This document shows positions 14,977 through 21,979 of a stretch of DNA of 21,979 nt, piece by piece. Under the pieces are notes generated by a model. That model saw only the letters and a list, made by a program, of their open reading frames with translations, was not told the origin of the DNA and did not search any database. The position numbers were made by a program, and so were the translations under genes. This DNA is from CAYVUI01 sp964454745 (lineage in GTDB: Bacteria; Planctomycetota; Phycisphaerae; Sedimentisphaerales; Anaerohalosphaeraceae). The stretch covers positions 1 through 21,979 of the forward strand of contig CAYVUI010000078.1 in assembly GCA_964454745.1 (NCBI GenBank). Direction: 5' to 3'. The number at the start of each line of letters is the position of its first letter. Position 1 is the first letter of the stretch.

Positions 14977-17133
14977 ATGTTTCAAATCGGCACACAGTAC
15001 CATCGGCCCCCAACTCCTAAAATGGAAAAATGGGAATATGATTTCAAGACCATGAAAGAGCATGGTTTCAATATTGTGCGCGGCTGGGCCATGTGGGGTT
15101 GGCTTAATCCCAAACAGGATGTTTATGATTTTTCAGAACTTGAAAGATTGTGTGATTTAGGGGCCCAATATGATATCAAGGTTATTTTGCTGGTTAATCT
15201 CGAGAGTTCTCCGGCGTGGCTCTATAAGAAATATCCTAACACCCTTTATGTAGACCAGAAGGGCATCAAGGTAGTGCCTCATACAGTTCATAATACCTGC
15301 TGTGGAGGATTCCCCGGTCATTGTCTGGACTGGCCGGAGATTAAACAGCATGCTGTTGATTTTATTGGAAACCTGGTCAGGAAATTTTCTAACCATCCTG
15401 CACTTTATGGATGGGAACCGCATAATGAGCCTCTCCATGAGCCTGCTCGTTATTTTCTTCACGGTAATGGTGAACTCTTTTGTTATTGTGAAAAAACACT
15501 GGAAAAGTTTATTGAGTGGCTGAGAACAAAATATAATAACAATATTGAAATCTTAAATAAGACATGGCAGCGTCGTTATGGTGAATTTGATGAAGTAATA
15601 CCGCCGATTGAACGAGGCAGCTATTCGGATTGGGCTGATTGGCGGCTATTCCATATTGAATCATTAGCAGATCAGGATCGATGGCGAACCCAAGTCATTC
15701 GCGAGAATGATAACGATCATCCCGTCATGATACACACTCGATCCGCAGCTTCTGCTCGGAATATCGTTTTTGATTGTACGGATGACTGGCGATTATCAAA
15801 ACTGGTTGACAAGTTTGGCTTTGCAAATTTCCCTGAAAGTATTTCGATGCTTGATCATGCCCTGGCCGGCGACGTCAATCGTGCCGCGGCCCAGGGCAAG
15901 GAGTTCTGGATGCATGAACTCCAATCGGGTCCTTATGGTATAGGTTTGAATATTCCTGATTCTTATCTTTCCGGTGACCGAGTTGCCGGATGGGCCTGGA
16001 CCACTATTTCTCAAGGAGCGAAGGGACTTTTGTTCTGGCAGTATCGTACGGAACAATTTGGTGCAGAATATGGTTTTAATCTTGTCAATCTTGATGGTAC
16101 GCCAAATGAACGCTTAAAGGTTGCCGCTAAAATTGGTGAAACCATTCGAGCTAATGAATCACTTTTTGACCAGTTAAAACCGATTCCCGCTGAAATCGCC
16201 ATAGGATATTCTCCGATGAATCCGATGATGCTTCATGTGGCCAACGGGTCTGTAGAACCTTACAGTTATTCTTATCTTGGCATATACCGATTGTTATGCA
16301 ATCTGAGTATTCCGGCTATTGATATTGTTCGGCTTGATGATCAGGCCGTTGACGATGATTTCAATAAGTATAAGGTTTTATACATGCCGCTTCCCCTTTG
16401 GGTCGATGCACGTACGGCTTTCAAATTAAAGGAATTTGTCCGACAAGGAGGCACGGTGATTTCTGAGCCTTCTCTTGCCTTTATTGATACCGATTATTTT
16501 TCTGCGGATATTGTTCCCGGAATGGGGCTTAGTGAAGTGTTTGGATGCCGAAGAGAAATTATCGCTAATTGTCAGGATAAGACCATTACCGTCAAAACAG
16601 GAAACAGGGTCATATCGTCACGTTTTCTTCGCGAAGTTCTTATCCCGGAAGGTGCAACCGTTATAGGAACTTATGATAATGGTGAACCCGCGATTACCAT
16701 TAACCAATATGGAAAAGGGCAAGCGGTTTACCTTGGAACCAATATCTTCAACAATTATTATCATGAGCCGACGATAGGGGTAAGAGAATTTTTCCAGCAG
16801 TACTTTCATAAGAATTTAACCAACTGGGCTGCAACAAGTAACCCTGAAAAAACCTTTATAAAAATGATGGAAGCCCGGGGACATACAGCGGTCTTTATAT
16901 TCAATATGGCCGACGAAAATGTCGTAACGCAGCTTTCGGTAAATATGGAAATTGAGGAAGCTGATGATATTTATAATAACAGAAAAGTGATATTTGAAGC
17001 CAATCCTATATCAACAACAGAGCTAAAATTGAAACCCTATGAAACATGTATTTTAATTTTTAAGAATGTCCCCAAAAAATTGGTGGAAAGGACTCAGCAT
17101 TCTAAGAAAACGTCGGTATTGCTCCAGAAATGA
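14977..17133 (+). CDS. GH42 family beta-galactosidase
   Basis: This 718-aa enzyme should release beta-linked galactose from the non-reducing end of oligosaccharides. The N-terminal barrel of family GH42 is evident from MFQIGTQYHRPPTPK, with RGWAMWGWLNPKQDVYDFSE and LLVNLESSPAWL following. The acid/base lies in GWEPHNEP (E151) and the nucleophile in FWMHELQSGP (E314), the usual spacing for the family. GWAWTTISQGAKGLLFWQYR follows as the last barrel strand. After about residue 395, PAEIAIGYSP opens the trimerisation-like domain, and the end (PYETCILIF) is a small beta domain. The length is near the family norm. There is no signal peptide, so it probably acts in the cytoplasm on imported oligosaccharides. 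AAAGAAG before the ATG is a modest ribosome-binding site. Some GH42 enzymes act on alpha-L-arabinopyranosides, so the sugar is probable rather than certain. Confidence 0.9.
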   Translation: MFQIGTQYHRPPTPKMEKWEYDFKTMKEHGFNIVRGWAMWGWLNPKQDVYDFSELERLCDLGAQYDIKVILLVNLESSPAWLYKKYPNTLYVDQKGIKVVPHTVHNTCCGGFPGHCLDWPEIKQHAVDFIGNLVRKFSNHPALYGWEPHNEPLHEPARYFLHGNGELFCYCEKTLEKFIEWLRTKYNNNIEILNKTWQRRYGEFDEVIPPIERGSYSDWADWRLFHIESLADQDRWRTQVIRENDNDHPVMIHTRSAASARNIVFDCTDDWRLSKLVDKFGFANFPESISMLDHALAGDVNRAAAQGKEFWMHELQSGPYGIGLNIPDSYLSGDRVAGWAWTTISQGAKGLLFWQYRTEQFGAEYGFNLVNLDGTPNERLKVAAKIGETIRANESLFDQLKPIPAEIAIGYSPMNPMMLHVANGSVEPYSYSYLGIYRLLCNLSIPAIDIVRLDDQAVDDDFNKYKVLYMPLPLWVDARTAFKLKEFVRQGGTVISEPSLAFIDTDYFSADIVPGMGLSEVFGCRREIIANCQDKTITVKTGNRVISSRFLREVLIPEGATVIGTYDNGEPAITINQYGKGQAVYLGTNIFNNYYHEPTIGVREFFQQYFHKNLTNWAATSNPEKTFIKMMEARGHTAVFIFNMADENVVTQLSVNMEIEEADDIYNNRKVIFEANPISTTELKLKPYETCILIFKNVPKKLVERTQHSKKTSVLLQK

Positions 17134-17203
17134 TGATGCTTAAAAATTGTGATTTCGGATGTGAGAACCTTAAGCCTTGTTTTAAGCAAAAAGTAAAGTG
17201 CAC

Positions 17204-18817
17204 ATGAAGACAAGAAGAGAGTTTATAAAATTTGTTGGGGCCGGGACAGTTATGGGCGGTCTTGGCCTTTTATCCGGCTGCAAAACTGAAGAGATCAAAA
17301 AATCCAATACATCGAAGAACATCGCCAAGAAGCCAAATGTGGTTTTCTTTTTACTTGACCAGCTTTCGGTAAAAGTATGCAGTTATGATGGGGGGCCGGT
17401 GCCAACCCCTCATATCGACCGTCTTGCTAAAGAAGGTGTGATATTTACGCAGGCTACCTGCCCGACTCCCTATTGCTCACCGACTCGGATGGCAGCTATA
17501 ACCAGTAAGTATCCTCATCAGCATGGTATTACTCTCAATGTTGGCTGGAATCAGAAAGGTATAACTCTCAATGATGTTACGACAGAGAAAATCCTGTGGC
17601 AGAAAGGTTATGATACCCATCATTATGGTAAATGGCATCTTCTTCGTATTGAAGATGAATTACTTCCTTACTACCCGGAGATGTACAGGCAGTTTCCTGA
17701 ACATCTTGATGCGATGAAGGATGTATTTGAAAAAGTCAGCCAGGGTGACCCATCGGGGTATCAGAATTGGTATGGAATGTATTTTCCTGTGGAGGTATGG
17801 CCTCCATTTAAGGACGCCGTTGATCAGATGGATCCCGAGGTATGGGAAGGAAAGGATTATGCGCAGTTTACCACAAAAATGGGGCGACTAAAACTACCTG
17901 TATCCCAGGAATTTGATATGCGGGTGGGTGATCATGCGGTTTCTACGCTAAGACGGGTCTGTAATCAATCGCGTCCATTTATGCTGACCTGTGGAATCAA
18001 TGCTCCTCATGACCCATACGTTGTAGCGTCTCCTTATTATGAAATGTTTGATCCTTTGGAAATAAAATTGCCTGATAACAAAGATACACTTGAAAGTCGT
18101 TTTGAAAATGAATGGTCGCGGCGGAATATAGCTGATATCGATAAACCTGGAATGAATCACCCCTCTATGCGGGAGTTTATGAGAATTTATTACGCCCTGA
18201 CCAAATTAGCTGACGACCAGATAGGACGCGTGTTAAAAGTACTTGACGAAACCGGCGAAATTGATAATACATTAATTATTTTTGCTGCCGACCATGGAGA
18301 TATGCTCGGCGGGCACGGTATGACATGGAAAAGCACAACTGCTTTTTATGAAGAAGTGGTCAGGGTGCCGCTGATAATACGATATCCAAAGATGTTTAAA
18401 CCTCAAAAGATGAATATGGCTGTCGACCATACAGATTTAATGCCGACGATATTAGATATTGTCGGCGAGCAGATTCCGCCGCACTGTGAAGGGCAAAGTC
18501 TGGTCGGCTACATGACAGGCCGGAAAGATCCTTCCACGGCTTATCCTTATAAATTTTCAGAACGTATCCAAGGACACACTTCCGGTGAAAGGCAGATTTT
18601 GCCCACCACCAGAGGTTCTTTTATGATTCGTGGCAACGGTTGGAAATATATACAGTATTCTGACGGGGGTGAGTATATGTATAACTTGGACGAAGATCCT
18701 TTAGAACTGAATAATGTTGTGGGTGAATCCAAATACAAAAAAGTAAAACAAGAGCTGAAAAAAGAATTGAAAAACTGGCTGAAACGAACAAACTGGCATG
18801 GGCAGGCTATTGCGTGA
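17204..18817 (+). CDS. Tat-lipoprotein sulfatase (type I, FGly, family S1), copy D
   Basis: Starting at the ATG at 17204 this gives 537 aa; a GTG two codons earlier (17198) is the alternative. The N-terminus has a twin-arginine motif (KTRREFIKF) followed by a lipobox, LLSGC, so the enzyme is probably exported folded and lipid-anchored. The core begins with KPNVVFFLLDQ. The formylglycine motif is YCSPTR (cysteine at residue 91 from the ATG). YGKWHL, APHDPY, FAADHGDMLGGHG and KSTTAFYEE are in place, and the C-terminal YMYNLDEDPLELNNV matches copies A and B. It is a close paralogue of the two minus-strand copies but has a methionine after SPTR, where they have alanine, and a lipid anchor that they lack. 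It lies 70 bp after GH42 on the same strand, consistent with co-transcription. Confidence 0.92.
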   Translation: MKTRREFIKFVGAGTVMGGLGLLSGCKTEEIKKSNTSKNIAKKPNVVFFLLDQLSVKVCSYDGGPVPTPHIDRLAKEGVIFTQATCPTPYCSPTRMAAITSKYPHQHGITLNVGWNQKGITLNDVTTEKILWQKGYDTHHYGKWHLLRIEDELLPYYPEMYRQFPEHLDAMKDVFEKVSQGDPSGYQNWYGMYFPVEVWPPFKDAVDQMDPEVWEGKDYAQFTTKMGRLKLPVSQEFDMRVGDHAVSTLRRVCNQSRPFMLTCGINAPHDPYVVASPYYEMFDPLEIKLPDNKDTLESRFENEWSRRNIADIDKPGMNHPSMREFMRIYYALTKLADDQIGRVLKVLDETGEIDNTLIIFAADHGDMLGGHGMTWKSTTAFYEEVVRVPLIIRYPKMFKPQKMNMAVDHTDLMPTILDIVGEQIPPHCEGQSLVGYMTGRKDPSTAYPYKFSERIQGHTSGERQILPTTRGSFMIRGNGWKYIQYSDGGEYMYNLDEDPLELNNVVGESKYKKVKQELKKELKNWLKRTNWHGQAIA

Positions 18818-18991
18818 AGAAGATAAACCAGAGGAGTAATGTCGGTGCTGAAATTTTGCGGTTCTGATTAGCGAAGGAAACGGAACATTAATTCCGGATT
18901 TCGAAATGCCGTTTCCAGTAATAGAGTTTCGTGATTTTTCATAAGTCTATGCTATTTTTTTGTGACTACGATAAAGCAATAAACAAGGATT
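18818..18991. other. Intergenic region between sulfatase D and GH106
   Basis: These 174 bp contain an inverted repeat with 8-bp arms, GGAAACGG at 18876-18883 and CCGTTTCC at 18909-18916, around a 25-nt loop that holds the smaller palindrome ATTTCGAAAT. No T-tract follows, so this is not a clear terminator. A regulatory role is possible but unproven. Confidence 0.35.
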
Positions 18992-21976
18992 ATGATAATA
19001 AGAAGAAATGTGTACATAATATTTACCCTCTTTGTAATAACCATTGCGGTTTGCGCCCAATCTTCGAATGCCATTTTTCCGAGCAGTGAAAACAATAGCA
19101 ACGAAAAAAACCTGGAACAGTCTTTCAGGAATCCACCTGATAATGCCAAACCTTGGGTTTTTTGGTTGTGGATAAATGGAAACATCAGTCGTGAGGGTAT
19201 TACCAAGGACCTCGAAGCCATGAAACGGGTCGGCATCAATGGTGTACTGTGGATGGAAGTCAGTGGTTTTAAGTGGGCTCCGCATGGCTCCATTAAACCT
19301 GGTACCAAAGAATGGAAAGACACCATGCAATGGGCTATCTCTGAAGCTGACCGCCTCGGTATGGCTTTCGCTTTGAGTGTCGATTTCGGATATGGTTGTG
19401 GCGGTCCCCATATTAAACCGGATATTTCAATGCAAAAACTGGTTTGGTCTACAACCAAAGTACAAGGTGGTAAATTCGTCTCAGTCAAACTGAAGAAACC
19501 CGTTGTGGACTATACGCAGATGCTGAAATATGCAAGGATGCGAATGAGGCCTGGAGAGGATTTGTTACCTGAGGTGTTGAGTGATCTGAAAGATGTCGAT
19601 TCTTACCGCGATATCGCAGTTTTTGCTGTTAAGAAGGATGAACAACCAATCCTGCTCGGAAACCTCGATAAATACGACGGGCGGGGATGGGAAACCCACC
19701 TTCCGCCATTAACTGAAGATGGAATATCAGCTCAACCGCTAAGCCACGAACATATTATTGATCTCACCGGAAACATAGAGGAACCGGGCGAACTTGAATG
19801 GTCAGCACCACCCGGAGTTTGGGAGGTGGTGCGTCTTGGACATGCCAGCAACTTTATGTTTACTCGACCAAGCCCAAGGGCGGCGGTTGGCTTGGAATGT
19901 GACCGGTTGAATACGCAAGGCATAGATGCTCATTTTGAGCATCACCTAAAACCCATACTTGACGCGGCAGGCCGCATGAACGGCAGGACACTTAAGTATA
20001 TCCATATCGACAGTTGGGAAGCCCGCGGCCAGAACTGGTGCACAGGATTTGCTGATGAATTCAAAGACCGACGCGGTTATGATATTGAGCCGTGGCTTCC
20101 CGTTCTCACAGGAAAAATGGTCCAAAGCAAAGACATGACCAAACGTTTCTTGTGGGACATGCGGCAGACCGTGAGCGAGTTGATGCTTGAAAACTATATC
20201 GATCGGCTTCGTGAACTTTCGGCACCTTATGGCGTTCAGTTCTCCTGTGAGCCGTACGGTTATTTCTGTGTTGATAATCTGACCTATGGAGGGCGGAGCG
20301 ATTTGCCCATATGCGAGTTCACGATGCTCAATATTGGAGATTTATCGAAGATCAGTCACTTAAACAGCTTCAGAAATCCTGCCATGATGAACACTCGCTA
20401 CGCATACCGAACCATGAAGGCAGTTGCGTCGGTCGCCAACACATACGGAAAACCGTGTGCTGGCGGAGAGGCATTTACCGGCGACAGAGGTTGGTATGAT
20501 CATCCATTTTGGCTGAAAGGCATGGGTGATGAGGCCTTCGCCCAGGGAATCAATCACTTGATCTATCATCTTTCAGCGCACCAACCGTACGACAACATGG
20601 TTCCAGGCCTGACTCACCGCAGGTGGGGCCAGCATTTCAATCGCCACCAGACCTGGTGGGAATTTTCCAAGCCTTATTTCGACTACGTTTCACGTTGCCA
20701 ATTCCTGTTGCGGCAAGGAAAAACGGCGGTTGACTTCGCAATTCTGTATCATGAAGGTGCTCCTGTAAACATCATGGATGATCAGGTGACTTTCGACTGC
20801 CCGCCGGGTTATGACTATGATCTTTGTCCACCGGAGACCATAAAGCGTATGACATTTAAGAAAGGACGTATTTGCTTACCCTCTGGAGCCAGCTACCGCT
20901 ATCTCGTATTGCCCAAAACGGGACGTTTGACACTTGAGACGGCTCAAAAGATTGAAGAACTACATAAAGCAGGCGCAACAATTATACGGCAATCCGATAT
21001 TGTTGGAACTCCCGGAATCAAGGGGTATCCTGAGGCCGATAAAATGGTTAGGGAGATGGCGAAAAAGTGGTCTAAACTCCCAAACGAAAAGTGGAACAAA
21101 ATTCTTGCTGACGATGATCTCAAACCAGACTTTGAAGCTGAGAATCTGTATTGGATTCATCGCTGTTCTTATAGCGATGATATATACTTTATAGCCAACA
21201 GTAAGCTAGAAGCTATCAAGCAACGTTGCACCTTTCGAATCACAGGGAAAACTCCGGAACTTTGGGATCCAGAAACAGGGGAGATCTTTGCCCTTTCAGA
21301 TTTTCAACGAAGTGCTGATCGCACAAGTGTCCTATTGGAGTTTGAACCTTTACAGAGTTATTTCGTAGTTTTCCGAGAAAGCCCATCGACTATAAGAAAA
21401 AAACTGTATTCTGAATACAGACCGATTCAGAAAATTGAAGGTCCCTGGCTTTTGGACTTTGATCCTGAATGGGGCACTAGCGAAACCTTGACATTGAAAG
21501 AACTCAACAGTTGGACAGAGAGTAAAGATCCGCTCGTGCGCTACTACTCCGGTATTGCCACTTATCGAACAACTTTTGATTTGGATCCAGGCTTGGATGG
21601 GCCCACCTTCCTTGATTTAGGCAAAGTTGGAGTCATGGCAAAGGTGGTTCTGAACGGTAATGATCTTGGCATTACCTGGAAGCCGCCTTATCATGTGGAG
21701 GCTACGGATGCTTTGAAAACAGGTGAGAACAAGTTGGAGATTCGAGTTGTTAACACCTGGGCCAACCGTTTGATCGGAGATGAGAAGCTTCCCTTGGACG
21801 CTGAATGGAAAGACTGGGAAACTTTACTGCGTTGGCCCGATTGGATTATAAAAGGGGAAAAAAGTCCTACCTGTCGCTATACCTTTACTAGTGTCCGGCA
21901 CTATCATCAGTGTAATGACTCACATCTCCAAACCTCCGGACTTCTTGGTCCGGTATGGATTAAAACAAGAAAATAA
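18992..21976 (+). CDS. GH106 family alpha-L-rhamnosidase, secreted
   Basis: This 994-aa enzyme should remove terminal alpha-L-rhamnose from oligosaccharides. A signal peptide is present (RRNVYIIFTLFVITIAV, cut near CAQSSNA). The mature part opens with the family hallmark SFRNPPDNAKPWVFWLWING, then EGITKDLEAMKRVGINGVLW. Further GH106-type segments are HIDSWE (E343), SCEPYGY (E420) and GGEAFTGDRGWYDHPFW (E493), and INHLIYHLSAHQPY with HRRWGQHFNRHQTWWE follows. The catalytic base and acid are expected among these acidic residues. The C-terminus from about residue 877 (GKVGVMAKVVLNGNDLG, then WKPPYHVEATDALKTGENKL) is a GH2-like sugar-binding beta-sandwich. AAGGA before the ATG supports the start. 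The gene is complete, ending with TAA 3 bp before the window edge. An ATG overlaps the stop (TAATGG), so another gene may follow. Confidence 0.88.
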   Translation: MIIRRNVYIIFTLFVITIAVCAQSSNAIFPSSENNSNEKNLEQSFRNPPDNAKPWVFWLWINGNISREGITKDLEAMKRVGINGVLWMEVSGFKWAPHGSIKPGTKEWKDTMQWAISEADRLGMAFALSVDFGYGCGGPHIKPDISMQKLVWSTTKVQGGKFVSVKLKKPVVDYTQMLKYARMRMRPGEDLLPEVLSDLKDVDSYRDIAVFAVKKDEQPILLGNLDKYDGRGWETHLPPLTEDGISAQPLSHEHIIDLTGNIEEPGELEWSAPPGVWEVVRLGHASNFMFTRPSPRAAVGLECDRLNTQGIDAHFEHHLKPILDAAGRMNGRTLKYIHIDSWEARGQNWCTGFADEFKDRRGYDIEPWLPVLTGKMVQSKDMTKRFLWDMRQTVSELMLENYIDRLRELSAPYGVQFSCEPYGYFCVDNLTYGGRSDLPICEFTMLNIGDLSKISHLNSFRNPAMMNTRYAYRTMKAVASVANTYGKPCAGGEAFTGDRGWYDHPFWLKGMGDEAFAQGINHLIYHLSAHQPYDNMVPGLTHRRWGQHFNRHQTWWEFSKPYFDYVSRCQFLLRQGKTAVDFAILYHEGAPVNIMDDQVTFDCPPGYDYDLCPPETIKRMTFKKGRICLPSGASYRYLVLPKTGRLTLETAQKIEELHKAGATIIRQSDIVGTPGIKGYPEADKMVREMAKKWSKLPNEKWNKILADDDLKPDFEAENLYWIHRCSYSDDIYFIANSKLEAIKQRCTFRITGKTPELWDPETGEIFALSDFQRSADRTSVLLEFEPLQSYFVVFRESPSTIRKKLYSEYRPIQKIEGPWLLDFDPEWGTSETLTLKELNSWTESKDPLVRYYSGIATYRTTFDLDPGLDGPTFLDLGKVGVMAKVVLNGNDLGITWKPPYHVEATDALKTGENKLEIRVVNTWANRLIGDEKLPLDAEWKDWETLLRWPDWIIKGEKSPTCRYTFTSVRHYHQCNDSHLQTSGLLGPVWIKTRK

Positions 21977-21979
21977 TGG

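Noticed and set aside
18947..19411. 154- and 178-codon minus-strand frames opposite the GH106 start
   Set aside because: They are antisense to a well-supported GH106 N-terminus and signal peptide, and show no family motifs.
21976..21979. A new gene starting at the ATG overlapping the GH106 stop
   Set aside because: Only one codon is visible before the window ends and there is no clear ribosome-binding site, so it cannot be supported.

Overview
The window is most likely chromosomal DNA of an anaerobic planctomycete-type bacterium of the class Phycisphaerae (Sedimentisphaerales-like); related PVC-phylum bacteria are the alternative. I infer this from the combination of several S1 sulfatases with Tat signals, a prepilin-type (pseudopilin) protein beside a small zinc-ribbon membrane protein, a secreted LamG protein ending in a dockerin-like repeat, a URO-D-family protein, and the absence of SusC/SusD or TonB-receptor genes. 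No rRNA, tRNA, CRISPR array or intact insertion sequence was seen.

Layout. Positions 1-819 hold a decayed tyrosine recombinase, split by stops and frameshifts. Positions 922-2124 (-) encode a GntR-type winged-helix regulator with a LacI-type sugar-sensing domain. Positions 2505-11332 (-) form a tightly packed seven-gene run. In transcription order it reads: pseudopilin, zinc-ribbon protein (broken by an in-frame TAG), URO-D-family protein, sulfatase lipoprotein, secreted TIM-barrel glycosidase-like protein, and two paralogous Tat sulfatases. Positions 11333-12033 are a divergent control region with a sigma-70-like promoter, palindromes, a terminator-like hairpin and a 38-codon ORF. Positions 12034-21976 (+) carry the 857-aa LamG/dockerin-like surface protein, a GH42 beta-galactosidase, a fourth sulfatase and a GH106 alpha-L-rhamnosidase.

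Together the genes look like a polysaccharide-utilisation cluster for a sulfated glycan that probably contains galactose and rhamnose. Sulfatases would strip sulfate outside the cell, GH106 and the orphan glycosidase would trim exported oligosaccharides, and the signal-less GH42 would finish the products inside. The surface protein may bind substrate and the GntR/LacI hybrid may sense a released sugar. The exact polysaccharide is inference. The least explained parts are the pseudopilin/zinc-ribbon pair, the URO-D-family protein (possibly a methyltransferase acting on O-methylated sugars) and the 440-aa glycosidase-like protein.
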